A stretch of DNA of 64,000 nt from Bacteroides faecichinchillae JCM 17102 (GCF_000614145.1 NZ_BAKK01000017.1:1-64000), one strand, 5' to 3'; numbered from the stretch's first letter, positions 8,190 through 18,312 are shown. The notes: generated by a model from the sequence alone, not told the origin. Made by a program: numbers and translations.

Positions 8190-10295
8190 ATGAAATCAAA
8201 CGACGAGAAACAAAAACTTCCTTATGTGGAACGTGACATCAGCTGGATGTATTTCAATCAACGCATCTTACTCGAAGCTGCCAACCCGGAAGTCCCTTTA
8301 TTGGAACGTCTGACTTTCCTTGGTATTTATTCGAACAATTTGGATGAGTTTTTTCGTGTACGTGTAGCAACTTTAAATCGTATTATCGAATATGACGACA
8401 AAAACATCCGAAAAGAACAGGAAATAGCTTCACAAACTCTAAAACAGATTGGAAAACTACATAATCGATACTATCAACAGTTTGAGGAAACGTTTGCCAA
8501 AATTATGGAGGAACTGAAGCAGGAAAACATTTTTGTCATCAAAGAAACAGAGATGACTCCGAAACAACAAGAATTTATCACTTCCTTTTATCGTAGCAAA
8601 CTAAATGGTTCTACAAATCCGGTTTTACTAAATAATAGCCGTCCTTTAGACGATCAAAATGACGAAAATATCTATCTGGCAACCCGTCTCATCAGAAAAG
8701 ATACGGAAGGAAAAATAAGGGAAAAAGACTATGCAGTAATTGAGCTTCCAACTGGCGATTTCGGACGCTTCATTCAACTCCCGGATGTAGATGGCAAAAC
8801 CTACCTCATGTTTCTGGATGATGTCATTCGCTATTGTTTGCCTTTGATATTTGTCGGTATGAAATATACGGATTATGAAGCCTATACCTTTAAATTCACC
8901 AAAGATGCTGAGATGGAAATAGATAGTGATCTCCGTACAGGAGTACTTCAAAAGATTTCAAAAGGAGTGAAAAGTAGAAAAAAAGGAGAACCAATACGTT
9001 TTGTTTATGATCAACAGATGCCCAAAGATCTGCTAAAAAAACTGATTACACGTCTAAATATAGACAAAAATGATACTCGTGTAGCAGGTGGTCGTTATCA
9101 TAATTTCAAAGACCTGATGAAATTCCCGGACTGTAATCGTAAAAATTTAAAATATCCGGTCTGGCCTCCAATCTTCAAACCGGAGTTGAATGGCGCTGAA
9201 AGTTTATTAACACTAATCCGACATAAAGATCGTTCGTTACATTATCCGTTCCATTCATTCGACTCTTTTATACGGATACTTCGTGAAGCAGCTATCAGTA
9301 AGGAAGTAAAAAGTATCAAAATAGCACTTTACCGCCTGGCTAAAGATTCGAAAGTGGTAAAAGCACTGATTTGTGCTGCAAAGAATGGAAAAAAGGTAAC
9401 AGTAGTTATCGAATTATTAGCTCGTTTTGATGAAGCTTCCAATATCTATTGGAGCAAGAGAATGCAAGATGCAGGCATTCATGTCATTTTTGGTGTGGAA
9501 GGTTTAAAAATACACTCGAAACTCGTTCACATTGCATCTCGTCATGGAGATATAGCTTGTATAAGTACAGGCAATTTCCATGAAGGAAATGCACGTATGT
9601 ATACAGATTACACAATTATGACAGCTCATCGGCAAATCGTAAAAGAGGTGAATGAGGTATTCAATTTTATTGAGAAGCCTTATACTCCAGTAAAATTTCG
9701 TGAGTTACTGGTTTCTCCGAATGATATGCGGAAACGAGTAATAGCTCTTATCAACAAAGAAATCAAAAATAAAAAGCAGGGTAAAGATGCCTATATACTG
9801 GCTAAGGTAAATCATATAACCGATCGCACGCTAATAGAAAAACTTTATGAGGCTTCAACTGCCGGTATTCAAATTGATCTGCTAGTACGAGGCAACTGTT
9901 CTTTAGTAACAGGTATTCCGGGCGTTAGTGAAAATATACATATCAATGGAATTATCGATCGTTATTTGGAGCATTCGCGTATCTTTATTTTCTCCAACGG
10001 CGGAGAAGAGAAGTATTACATCGGTTCTGCGGACTGGATGCCACGTAATTTGGATAACCGTATTGAAGTACTTGTACCTGTTTACAATAAAGAAATACAA
10101 GCAGATTTGAAACAAATTATTTATTATGATTTGCAAGATACTGTGAAAGGACATATCGTAGATGGCAGTGGAGAGAATCTACCCTGGAAAGATATCTACC
10201 CTACTCTTTCGGAAAAACAAGTTGATGAAACAAAGATATCTCTTTTCCGTTCTCAGGAAGAGCTTTATAAAGAATATAAAAAGAATACAGAATGA
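8190..10295 (+). CDS. ppk1: Polyphosphate kinase 1
   Basis: Reversibly polymerises the gamma phosphate of ATP into polyphosphate. The 701-residue length is normal. Order: N-terminal domain starting YVERDISWMYFNQRIL with the LLERLTFLGIYSNNLDEFF segment near residue 45, head domain, and two phospholipase-D-like C-terminal domains. The autophosphorylated histidine lies in LKIHSKLVHIASR near residue 440, with STGNFHEGNARMYTDY after it; a second histidine sits in YLEHSRIFIF near residue 595. It overlaps ppx by four bases, so the two are translationally coupled. Confidence 0.96.
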   Translation: MKSNDEKQKLPYVERDISWMYFNQRILLEAANPEVPLLERLTFLGIYSNNLDEFFRVRVATLNRIIEYDDKNIRKEQEIASQTLKQIGKLHNRYYQQFEETFAKIMEELKQENIFVIKETEMTPKQQEFITSFYRSKLNGSTNPVLLNNSRPLDDQNDENIYLATRLIRKDTEGKIREKDYAVIELPTGDFGRFIQLPDVDGKTYLMFLDDVIRYCLPLIFVGMKYTDYEAYTFKFTKDAEMEIDSDLRTGVLQKISKGVKSRKKGEPIRFVYDQQMPKDLLKKLITRLNIDKNDTRVAGGRYHNFKDLMKFPDCNRKNLKYPVWPPIFKPELNGAESLLTLIRHKDRSLHYPFHSFDSFIRILREAAISKEVKSIKIALYRLAKDSKVVKALICAAKNGKKVTVVIELLARFDEASNIYWSKRMQDAGIHVIFGVEGLKIHSKLVHIASRHGDIACISTGNFHEGNARMYTDYTIMTAHRQIVKEVNEVFNFIEKPYTPVKFRELLVSPNDMRKRVIALINKEIKNKKQGKDAYILAKVNHITDRTLIEKLYEASTAGIQIDLLVRGNCSLVTGIPGVSENIHINGIIDRYLEHSRIFIFSNGGEEKYYIGSADWMPRNLDNRIEVLVPVYNKEIQADLKQIIYYDLQDTVKGHIVDGSGENLPWKDIYPTLSEKQVDETKISLFRSQEELYKEYKKNTE

Positions 10296-11185
10296 AGAAG
10301 GTTAATTATGCAGCTATTGACATAGGCTCCAACGCTGTACGATTGTTAGTGAAATGTGTAAATGAAGAGAACTCTGCGGAATTAATGAGTAAAGTACAGT
10401 TCATCCGTATTCCTTTGAGACTAGGTGAGGATGCTTTTACAATGGGAGTCATTTCAGAAGAAAAGGCAAAAAAATTAATCCGTTTGATGAAGGCTTATAA
10501 GCAATTGATGAAAATATATGATGTAGCCGATTACCGTGCTTGTGCCACATCTGCCATGCGTGATGCCAGCAACGGCAAAGAAATTACACAACGCATTGCT
10601 AAAAAGACCAATATCCGCGTTGAGATTATCGACGGTCAGGAAGAAGCACACATCGTATATAATAACCATATTGAACAATTGTTTATTTCTGGACAGAATT
10701 ATTTGTATGTAGACGTAGGAGGTGGTAGTACGGAAATGAATCTCATCAGCAATGGTGAATTAAAAAGTTCACGGTCTTACAATATCGGCACAGTACGTAT
10801 ACTTAGTGGAATGGTAAAAAAAGAAGAAAAGAAAGCATTACTGAATGATCTCGCAGAACTTGTCCGGGAATATACGCCTATCAATATTATCGGTTCTGGA
10901 GGTAATATCAATAAGCTTTTCCGTATAGCGGATAAAAAAGATAAAAAGGTCTCATTTCTACCTATCAAATCACTACGTGATACCTATGAAGCACTGAAAA
11001 CTCTCTCACCCGAAGAGCGTATCAGACAATTCAAATTAAAACCGGATCGTGCAGATGTTATTGTACCTGCTGCCGGAATATTTCTTGAAATTGCAAATTT
11101 AGTAAATGCTACAGGAATTACAGTACCGACTATTGGATTGTCCGATGGAATCATTGACAGTTTATATACCAAGAATAAAATATAA
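10292..11185 (+). CDS. ppx: Exopolyphosphatase (Ppx/GppA family)
   Basis: ASKHA-fold phosphatase that removes terminal phosphate from polyphosphate and possibly pppGpp. The 297-residue form is the short Bacteroidetes type lacking the C-terminal HD-like domain of E. coli Ppx. Phosphate-binding loops are visible at AIDIGSNAVRLLV (residue 7) and YVDVGGGSTEM (near residue 139), with GSGGNI near residue 200. The ATGA overlap with ppk1 supports a shared operon controlling polyphosphate turnover. Confidence 0.93.
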   Translation: MKKVNYAAIDIGSNAVRLLVKCVNEENSAELMSKVQFIRIPLRLGEDAFTMGVISEEKAKKLIRLMKAYKQLMKIYDVADYRACATSAMRDASNGKEITQRIAKKTNIRVEIIDGQEEAHIVYNNHIEQLFISGQNYLYVDVGGGSTEMNLISNGELKSSRSYNIGTVRILSGMVKKEEKKALLNDLAELVREYTPINIIGSGGNINKLFRIADKKDKKVSFLPIKSLRDTYEALKTLSPEERIRQFKLKPDRADVIVPAAGIFLEIANLVNATGITVPTIGLSDGIIDSLYTKNKI

Positions 11186-11910
11186 TCGGATTTTGATTTT
11201 GACAAAAAGCTACTTTTGACATTTTGTATTTTATACAGTGTCAGGAATGGCTTCTTTCGGCGCTTATTCAAGTGCGAACAATTTTCTGCGCATACAGAGA
11301 CATCAAGTAGAATCATAATTCTCATACTTTTATTTATTGCCTTCATTAAAGACAGTTCATTTACAATTTTCATATCTGATTGATACTTTCCACATCTATT
11401 TTACTCCACTTTATCTTTTGCAATTCGTTCATTTAAAAGAGTAAAATAGAAAATTAAAAGGTTATAAAGTATAAATTACAGACATATATTTTGTATGATG
11501 AGATTATAAAGACAGTTTGCTTATACCATCCGTATTTTTGGGTGACATTATCCGTTCCCTTTGGTGACTTCATCCGTATCTTTCCATTCAATCTTCCTAT
11601 TGTTTTTATCAAACATTAAGGAGAAATCAATCAAACTATACGGACTTTTTGTAAGTTATGCACAAGTTTATTGAATAATATGCATTATTGTTGTGTAATA
11701 GAAGAAAAATCTCTAACAGACAAGTTAGTGTATCAGCGACTTTTATGGATAAATGATATTAATAAAAAAGAATTCGTGTCCTTTTAATATTCACGATTCA
11801 TATATTAGTCATCAAACACAACTCTTTTATATACTCTCATTACAGACCTAAATAGTCTCCTTTGTAGACTTGAATAAATTAAAGGTATATCTTCCTTCTA
11901 TCTTCCTTAA
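11186..11910. other. Gene-free stretch between convergent ppx and permease genes
   Basis: 725 bases with no coding frame that I can support. It is AT-rich with many stops on both strands. The only clear structure is a 22-bp direct repeat at 11528-11576, listed separately. Confidence 0.6.
11528..11576. repeat. 22-bp tandem direct repeat (2.3 copies)
   Basis: ATCCG occurs at 11528, 11550 and 11572 and GGTGAC at 11541 and 11563, an exact 22-base period (two helical turns). The intervening bases differ, so selection or recent duplication has kept only the two motif blocks. Such spacing is typical of sites bound cooperatively by a regulator on one face of the helix, but no gene starts nearby. Confidence 0.6.
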
Positions 11911-13770
11911 CTAGAAAGGGAAAAACAGAGGTAGAACAAAAATCATCACAATTCCCATAATAATCTGTAATGGTAATCCTACTTTTACATAATCCATAAA
12001 GGTATATTGCCCGGCAGGCATTACCAGTGCATTGGGCGGTGTGGAAAATGGTGAAGCAAAACACATACTTGCTCCTACTGTCACGGCAAATAAGAAAGGA
12101 ACAGGACTAACCCCTATCTGTATAGCACTATGCAAAGCAATAGGAGCTAATAATACAGCCGTTGCTGTATTGCTAATAAACATTGTCATCAAAGATGTTG
12201 TGAAATAGATACCTGCCATTAATGCCACAGGTCCATATGCACCTAAACCACTAACCAATGTGTTGGATATATACTCTGAAGCACCCGTCTTTTCTAATGC
12301 TAAAGACATAGGTAACATGGCAGCAATCAACACAATACTTTCCCAATTTATCGTTTTATAAGCAGCTTCAACATTACGAAAACAACCAGTAAGCACCATT
12401 AGTATTCCAGCAATCATAACAGCTGTAACCGGAGCAATAGGAATAAAATCGAAAACCATCATCACTACCATCAATATCATAATAGCTGCTGCAACAGGTG
12501 CCTTATAATCCAAAGTCACTTTAGCCGCTTCCGCTAAAGGCTGCCCCAACACTACCCAATCAGCATCCTCTTTGCCAAGACGGGCAATATTACTCCAAGT
12601 TCCTTGGACTAACAATACATCTCCACTATGAATCCGTTCACTGCCCAAATCCTGCAAAATGTACTCTGTTTTACGACGAATTCCTAATACATTTACATTA
12701 AATTTATCACGAAACCCGGCATCTTTAATTGTTTGATTTATCAAACCGGAAGCAGGCATCACCACAATTTCAGCAATACCTATATCGTAGAACTCTAACG
12801 ATTTATTCTTTTGTAGCGTTTCCTCTGTTGCATGTCCATCCAACATCCCCAACAAATAATCTTCGGCAAACAGCTGCACCTTCTCAATATCTCCTGTTAC
12901 ATACAGAATATCTTCTGCCTGTAATATAGTATCAGGGGCGGCTAACTTCTGTGTAATCGTTTTCAGAAAGCGATGTTGTGAGACATCTCCTCGACGAACC
13001 TCCAAAATATTTAGTCCATATTTACGACGAATATCTAGTTCAATGATCGTTTTTCCCAACAGCCGGGAATCTTCGATGACCTGTAAACGAAAAAGATTAC
13101 TGGACAATCCATACTCTTTGACTAATTGTTTTAACGATTTACCTGTAAGCGCATTACCTTCTTTTTGTCCTTTCTTGGACAGGAACCATTTACTAAGCGG
13201 CATCAAAACCAACGTTCCTACCGCTACGCAGACAAGTCCTACCGGAAAAAAAGAGAAAAACGAAAGTGGCTCCATTCCTGCAGAAGTCAATGTATTCTGA
13301 ATAACAAGGTTAGGCGGAGTACCAATCAATGTCATCATACCTCCCATACTACTGGCAAAGGCTAAAGGCATCAGTAAACGACTTTGGTTCATACCGGCAC
13401 TCACTGCCAAACTAACTACAATAGGAAGCATTAACGCCACTGTCCCCGTATTACTAACAAAAGCACCAATAGCAGAAGTTACCAACATGACCAACAAAAA
13501 TAAACGTATCTCACTAGTTCCGGCAAGTTTAAGAATTCGTGAACTCATCATCTTAGCTAATCCTGTCTGAAAAATGGCTCCTCCTACTACAAAGAGTCCA
13601 ATCATCATGATGACCACTGAATTGGAAAATCCAGACAAAGCCTCATCCGGCGTTAATATCTGAAATACAAGTAATGCAACCAATGCACAGAGTGCGACAA
13701 GGTCAGAACGTATCTTACCGTTTACAAAGAAAACAGCTGAAAGAACTAGAATAATAATGGTTACCAGCAT
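11911..13770 (-). CDS. SLC13/DASS-family permease with central RCK_C domains
   Basis: Inner-membrane sodium- or proton-coupled anion transporter; the family carries dicarboxylates, sulfate or other anions and the substrate cannot be read here. About 619 residues: N-terminal membrane half with SNTGTVALMLPI near residue 110, a soluble middle (about residues 210-390) with two TrkA-C/RCK_C-like units (for example LEVRRGDVSQHRFL and VLGIRRKTEYILQDLG), and a C-terminal membrane half with SNTATAVLLAPIA. The two SNT hairpins mark the pseudo-symmetric transport site. The ATG at 13770 is preferred over an in-frame TTG two codons upstream. Confidence 0.88.
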   Translation of the reverse strand: MLVTIIILVLSAVFFVNGKIRSDLVALCALVALLVFQILTPDEALSGFSNSVVIMMIGLFVVGGAIFQTGLAKMMSSRILKLAGTSEIRLFLLVMLVTSAIGAFVSNTGTVALMLPIVVSLAVSAGMNQSRLLMPLAFASSMGGMMTLIGTPPNLVIQNTLTSAGMEPLSFFSFFPVGLVCVAVGTLVLMPLSKWFLSKKGQKEGNALTGKSLKQLVKEYGLSSNLFRLQVIEDSRLLGKTIIELDIRRKYGLNILEVRRGDVSQHRFLKTITQKLAAPDTILQAEDILYVTGDIEKVQLFAEDYLLGMLDGHATEETLQKNKSLEFYDIGIAEIVVMPASGLINQTIKDAGFRDKFNVNVLGIRRKTEYILQDLGSERIHSGDVLLVQGTWSNIARLGKEDADWVVLGQPLAEAAKVTLDYKAPVAAAIMILMVVMMVFDFIPIAPVTAVMIAGILMVLTGCFRNVEAAYKTINWESIVLIAAMLPMSLALEKTGASEYISNTLVSGLGAYGPVALMAGIYFTTSLMTMFISNTATAVLLAPIALHSAIQIGVSPVPFLFAVTVGASMCFASPFSTPPNALVMPAGQYTFMDYVKVGLPLQIIMGIVMIFVLPLFFPF

Positions 13771-13906
13771 AAGCAAAAATAAAATGAATGTTTTATTTTG
13801 ATTAGATAAAAGTTTATTTGAGTGAATAAAAACAATTCTTTTCCACCTTAATTAAAACAAAATAAATATATTTTAAGTTCATTCAATTGTATGGAATTCC
13901 TGTGAA

Positions 13907-15210
13907 TTAGGGTTTGAAAATTCTAAAATTTCCGGTTACATGTAACATGGAAAGCATATATACCATACCATTATAATAACGATAAGTGCCGGTAGGAATC
14001 GCTACATCCCAAAGATGTTGAAGATATTCACGTTTCAAATTATCATCTTTAAGAGCAAAAGCTCCAACAGCATTTGCCCCTGCCATACCTTCCGAATAAT
14101 TACCACTTACACGACTTCCATCCCAGTTAAACTGTCCATGCAAGAAATTATCATATTTGAAGAATTTCAGTAAACGTGTCATCATAATCGTTTGTTTTTC
14201 AGCATCTTTCCCAAACCAATAGTAATCCATACCGACGTTCATCGCACACCTTATTGCATCAAACTGATAACGTCTTGCATCATAGTCTTTTTTCCACTCC
14301 GGTTGATAAGGTTTCCCTTCAAAAGTAGAATAATCAGGAAATAATCCTGTCTTTTGATGTGAAGCTCTAGCCAATAAACAGCGAGCCGCATCCGGAGTTT
14401 GTTGCCAAAAATCTTTATTTGTATCCGTCCAAGCAGCCCAAAGTTCAAAGAATGCCGGCAGATTATAGGAAGGGTCCGTAATTTTCCACATATCTCCTGA
14501 AGGAACAAAGGTTATTAATTTGGAATCCGGGTTGAACATATTAAAAACACCATTTGTCCCATCTTTTGACATAATATTCTTCAATATTTCCTGTGCTTCA
14601 CGACCATAATTACTACTACCTTCATCTCCCATCGATGAGAAGCAAAAAACAGAGAGGTTATAAAATAGACCTCACCATCCGGAGCACAACTAGGCTCCCT
14701 TCCTATCTTCCGACCATCTATATCACATTGCCATGCAAAATATCCGGCCCACTTACCCGATGTATACAACATATTCTTCTTAGCCCATCTCCATAACTTA
14801 TCAAATTCCACTCTCTTATCCAACTGTACACAAATCATCATACCATAGGACATTCCCTCTGTCCTTACATCCCGATTACCTGTATCGTAAATGTAAGCTG
14901 TATTGTCATCACTTTCAAAATAAACCTTCGTTGCATCCTTTACAAAGAAATGCTCCCATATTTGCTCTATTTTTTCATCTGTTTGTTGCTGGGAAATTCC
15001 CAAATACTCTTTAAACAAATTAGGATAAACACCGGTATAATAAGCTCCCAGACTATCTTTCCCAATAGTATTGTCCATCCCTTGCCTCTCATTTTTCAAA
15101 TATGAATTAGAGATAGCCCAAACATTATTGATATCGCCTAACAACAAAGGTAGAAATAACAATAACACAATCCCTCTATAGTAATTGAGAAATAAATAAT
15201 TCTTTTTCAT
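13907..15210 (-). pseudogene. Glycoside hydrolase family 8 protein (Rex-like), frameshifted
   Basis: Secreted or periplasmic glycosidase of about 430 residues, read in two frames (15210-14581 and 14632-13907). Restoring one G in the run at 14628-14630 joins FFASHRW to GDEGSSNYGREAQ without other change. An N-terminal signal segment is present. GH8 features: the general-acid Glu in VRTEGMSYGMM near residue 118, an APDGEVYF segment near residue 178, and YDARRYQFDAIR, where the family's catalytic Asp is expected. The closest described function is the reducing-end xylose-releasing exo-oligoxylanase (Rex), although chitosanase or endoglucanase activity also occurs in GH8. It is isolated from any polysaccharide-utilisation genes here. 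Confidence 0.8.
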
Positions 15211-15330
15211 AAGCTATCATATCTAGGTTTTTAAACAATAAAACTACACATAAGCATTTGCATACCGTCTTTAATAAAGATTATAGATGACTACCAATAG
15301 GTAAAAGATATCAAAAAGTTATTTCTATAC

Positions 15331-16602
15331 TTAGTTTAAAGCACTCATATTACTCCGTATCACTTCCATTGCCCTTGTAAACACCCCAGGATTCTTTTCA
15401 TCCAACAAACGATAATTCTCCAATGCCCTGGAATACAGTTCATACGCATGCAGTAAGTCATTATTACGTTTATATAGGATTGCCAAATTATTCTGAATAG
15501 AAGCTATATCCGGTAAATAAATATAATTGTTTTCAACAGATATTTTCTGGTAAATAGTCAAAGCCTCTTGATAAAGAGCTTCGTATTTTTCTTTATCTTT
15601 ATGAGTATAATAATATAAACCTCCATAACAAGCCTTTGCCCAAGCCAATTGCGGTAAATAAGTAGCTTCGTCCCAGCATACATAACTATTATAAATATCT
15701 ATCGCCTTCTCATAAAGACAAGCAGCTTCATCATATCTTTTCTCTTTTTTATATAAATACCCCATATTACATTGAGTCCAAGCAATATGAGTTTCATTAA
15801 AGATTTGTTCCTGTTCCTTCATCTTATTGTACAATCCCAATGCATCACTGTACAAAATTTCCGCCTCAGCATATCGTTTCATTTCAACATAAAGAGTCGC
15901 CAGGTTATTTTTTATTTTAGCCACTTCCTGAAGATAAAAAGAATCTCCATTAGACTTATCCAATAAAGATGTATAAATATCCAAAGAACTATTGTATAAC
16001 ATTTCCCCTTCTTTCTTCCGATTATGCGTATGCGCATATATCCCAGCCAGATTATTTTTAATTGAAGCAATCGTTAACCAATCTCGTTTATTCAATTTAT
16101 GAGAAACATTTTCATACATCTCCAAAGCTTCCTTCCAAGTCAGCCTTGCATCTGCTATTCGATGTTCTTGCTGATAATAACCAGCCAGATTATTAAGTAC
16201 TTGTGCCAAATCTAATCTATAGATTTCATCAAACTTTTCAGACAACATCGCATAGATCCCCAAAGAATCTTTATATAAATCTTCTACGCGAGAACTATTC
16301 CGATTTGTACATTTCAGAAGATATGCCCAATTATTTTTAATAGTAGCAATCATTATTTGAGTCTCAACTAGCTTTTCCTCACCCTCCAGAGATAAAACTA
16401 TTTTCTGATAGCATTCCAACGCTTTGACATAATATTTAATAGCTTCAGCATTGTATTCCCATGATTGGTAAGATCGAGCAATTTCATAGATAGTCATAGC
16501 CCGGAAGTTCTCATCAGGTACTTCGGATATCAATTTAACCACTTGTCTATATATTGTATCAATCTGTTCGGTCTGACCATAAGAATGTCTGTTATTTCTC
16601 AA
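15331..16602 (-). CDS. TPR-repeat protein (kinesin-light-chain-like), probably the C-terminal part of the adjoining TIR-like protein
   Basis: 423 residues made almost entirely of about nine to ten TPR units of roughly 40-50 residues, recognisable by recurring Y..A..LY..AL.IY and NNLA.LY patterns. No signal peptide. The frame begins with TTG at 16600-16602, and the first ATG is about 36 codons in, inside the first TPR. It overlaps the end of the upstream gene by 11 bases across a run of six A (16604-16609 on the plus strand as T). Removing one A gives one continuous protein of about 770 residues, so this may be the sensor part of a single polypeptide broken by an indel. Confidence 0.75.
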   Translation of the reverse strand: MRNNRHSYGQTEQIDTIYRQVVKLISEVPDENFRAMTIYEIARSYQSWEYNAEAIKYYVKALECYQKIVLSLEGEEKLVETQIMIATIKNNWAYLLKCTNRNSSRVEDLYKDSLGIYAMLSEKFDEIYRLDLAQVLNNLAGYYQQEHRIADARLTWKEALEMYENVSHKLNKRDWLTIASIKNNLAGIYAHTHNRKKEGEMLYNSSLDIYTSLLDKSNGDSFYLQEVAKIKNNLATLYVEMKRYAEAEILYSDALGLYNKMKEQEQIFNETHIAWTQCNMGYLYKKEKRYDEAACLYEKAIDIYNSYVCWDEATYLPQLAWAKACYGGLYYYTHKDKEKYEALYQEALTIYQKISVENNYIYLPDIASIQNNLAILYKRNNDLLHAYELYSRALENYRLLDEKNPGVFTRAMEVIRSNMSALN

Positions 16603-17647
16603 ATTTTTTAGCTTTAAGCAACAACTGATAAATATTTACTTTTAAAGCATTAATAGATTCTTCCATTAATTTGGCTCCTAGATGAATATCTGAAATATGT
16701 TTATGAGCTTCATCAGCTATTTCATCAAAATCAAGAAGTGCATCTGCAGCCTCAGTCTCTCCTTTTTCAAACAAATCAATTGCAGTTCTTAGTCTTTGGC
16801 TCTGATTATCAATGGAAAATTGATTAATCTGTATTGCCGTATTCAATAAAGACTTACTTTGCATGTTAAGCTCATATTTCTGCTTTTTTAATCTCAACAT
16901 AAGATCGGAAATTCTCTTTCGCACTTCATCTAACCGATGTTGTTTCCTCTGCAATTTTTCTGTTTGGATGCCACAACTTTTCAAATTTTGAACATCTTCT
17001 TCTAAATCTTTTTCATCATTTCTCAACATTATCAATTCATTCTGCAAATATTCTATGGCGTCACTTATCTGCCTGAACACCTTATTTCTGTTAGCAAAGG
17101 ATATGTTATTTAAACTGCCAATACAAATGTTATCTACCATTATTTTATCTTCTTCGGCTTTGGCTTGAATAACATTTCCATTTTCTAAACGTTGTAATTG
17201 CAATACAATATTTAGTTTTAACGAATCTGGATGTGAATATGGTTTTTCAATAAAATGCTTCATTTCATTTAGGATCCGATCTTTCAATAACCTCATCTCC
17301 TCTTTTTCCTTTTCTCCAACCCGCAAAGATTTTATGTAAAAACAAATAGCAGGAGATCCTGTTTCTTTCAATGATTCCTGAGCTACCGATATCTCTTCCA
17401 ATGTAAACATTCCGACTTTATGATAAAATAGTGCTATAAATAACTGACTGTTGCGCACTTTATCATTATATTCGCTTTGCTTCCTCAAACCTTTATAGGC
17501 CGGATTCAGATTTTCCCATCTGACCACTTTGAATTGTAGCCCTTTAGATTCATAGATTTCATTTAGTTGCTCAATGAAAAGGCTAATAACATTCCTATCG
17601 TCATATAATTCTTCCGAAGATGCAATGAATATTCGTATCGTTTTCAT
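16592..17647 (-). CDS. TIR-like (DUF4062-type) domain protein with coiled coil
   Basis: 351 residues. Residues 1-105 look like a TIR-superfamily/DUF4062 domain: a first strand IRIFIASSEELYDDR, then YNDKVRNSQLFIALFY, then a Glu in GMFTLEEISVA at the position of the TIR catalytic Glu, then a strand PAICFYI. Residues about 190-290 are highly charged and heptad-like (long coiled coil), and the C-terminus is helical. No membrane segment. Overlaps the TPR gene by 11 bases, so effector-like and TPR parts are encoded together. TIR-like plus repeat-sensor architecture is typical of NAD-cleaving or signalling conflict proteins; this role is inferred and no NADase evidence exists here. Confidence 0.65.
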   Translation of the reverse strand: MKTIRIFIASSEELYDDRNVISLFIEQLNEIYESKGLQFKVVRWENLNPAYKGLRKQSEYNDKVRNSQLFIALFYHKVGMFTLEEISVAQESLKETGSPAICFYIKSLRVGEKEKEEMRLLKDRILNEMKHFIEKPYSHPDSLKLNIVLQLQRLENGNVIQAKAEEDKIMVDNICIGSLNNISFANRNKVFRQISDAIEYLQNELIMLRNDEKDLEEDVQNLKSCGIQTEKLQRKQHRLDEVRKRISDLMLRLKKQKYELNMQSKSLLNTAIQINQFSIDNQSQRLRTAIDLFEKGETEAADALLDFDEIADEAHKHISDIHLGAKLMEESINALKVNIYQLLLKAKKFEK

Positions 17648-17831
17648 AGGTCATTATTATATTAACAATTCCGCTATAAAAGTACAGTTTTAACAGATCG
17701 AATACAATAAAACAATAGTTCTTTTTTACTTGAAGGAAAAGTTATCTAACAGAAAGCTACCCTGTGGATATTAATAACTGAACTGCATTCCTAAAATTTT
17801 GTGTATAATTTTTATCAACGTAAACGCCGAA

Positions 17832-17918
17832 CACACGAGAGGAGGTATTGGAGTAGAATCAAAAGAAGGAGAAGGTTCCTGTTTCTGGTTCAAAATTCCA
17901 GTAATCACAGAGGTTTAA
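17832..17918 (+). pseudogene. Histidine-kinase ATPase-domain remnant (C-terminal tail)
   Basis: 28 codons read GGIGVESKEGEGSCFWF plus a short tail and stop, the end of a HATPase_c domain after its G2 box. Nothing upstream continues the domain, so this is the last fragment of a deleted sensor kinase. It lies between the TIR-like gene and the trp operon and resembles the longer kinase remnant at 59807. Confidence 0.7.
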
Positions 17919-17982
17919 ACTAGTCATAAAACATCTTCTCAACTTCAGACTCTCACATTTTTATTAAAAGGATTTCGAGTAA

Positions 17983-18154
17983 TTAACTTTTTTCAAAGTT
18001 TTCGCTCAAATAGGTTGCATATGCTCCAATAGCATATATTAAAGAACCATAGCTGATAACCATGCATTCATGTCCTCTGCAACAAGCAACCAATAAAGTA
18101 AAAGTATAATAAAAATAGCTACGGCAATGCTACTAAAATCTTTCTCTGTTTCAT
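17983..18154 (-). pseudogene. Small membrane protein, broken frame
   Basis: On the minus strand, one frame reads SIAVAIFIILLLYWLLVAEDMNAW and, after a one-base shift at the AGCT at 18051-18054, continues as YGSLIYAIGAYATYLSENFEKS to a stop at 17983. Together they make two hydrophobic helices of a protein of about 57 residues. The ATG at 18154 is in a third frame, needing one more A near 18139. Two breaks in so short a gene may mean real decay, but each is the same kind of single-base loss seen across the window. Confidence 0.5.
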
Positions 18155-18259
18155 AATTTGTTTCTGTTTTAATATTCAATATTTATTAGAACAGATAAGA
18201 AAGAGAATTGTTCTATTTTAGAAAAAATCAAAAGCAGGAAGAAAAAAAGTCATCAAAAG

Positions 18260-18290
18260 TTTGTTGTTTAAAACAAAATGTCTATATTTG
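18260..18290 (+). promoter_or_regulatory. trp operon promoter
   Basis: TTTG at 18260-18263 and TATATTTG at 18283-18290 with a 19-base spacer match the Bacteroides -33/-7 consensus almost perfectly. Transcription would begin near 18297, 16 bases before the leader-peptide ATG. Confidence 0.8.
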
Positions 18291-18312
18291 CTGCGAATTA
18301 AAGAAAAAAGAT

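Noticed and set aside
10984..11373. 129-codon minus-strand frame over the end of ppx
   Set aside because: More than half lies antisense to a well-supported gene; the rest has no recognisable domain or promoter.
16592..16612. Programmed -1 frameshift joining the TIR-like and TPR frames
   Set aside because: A -1 shift at the A run leads to an immediate TGA; only a +1 shift or an indel joins them, so the usual slippery-site mechanism does not apply.
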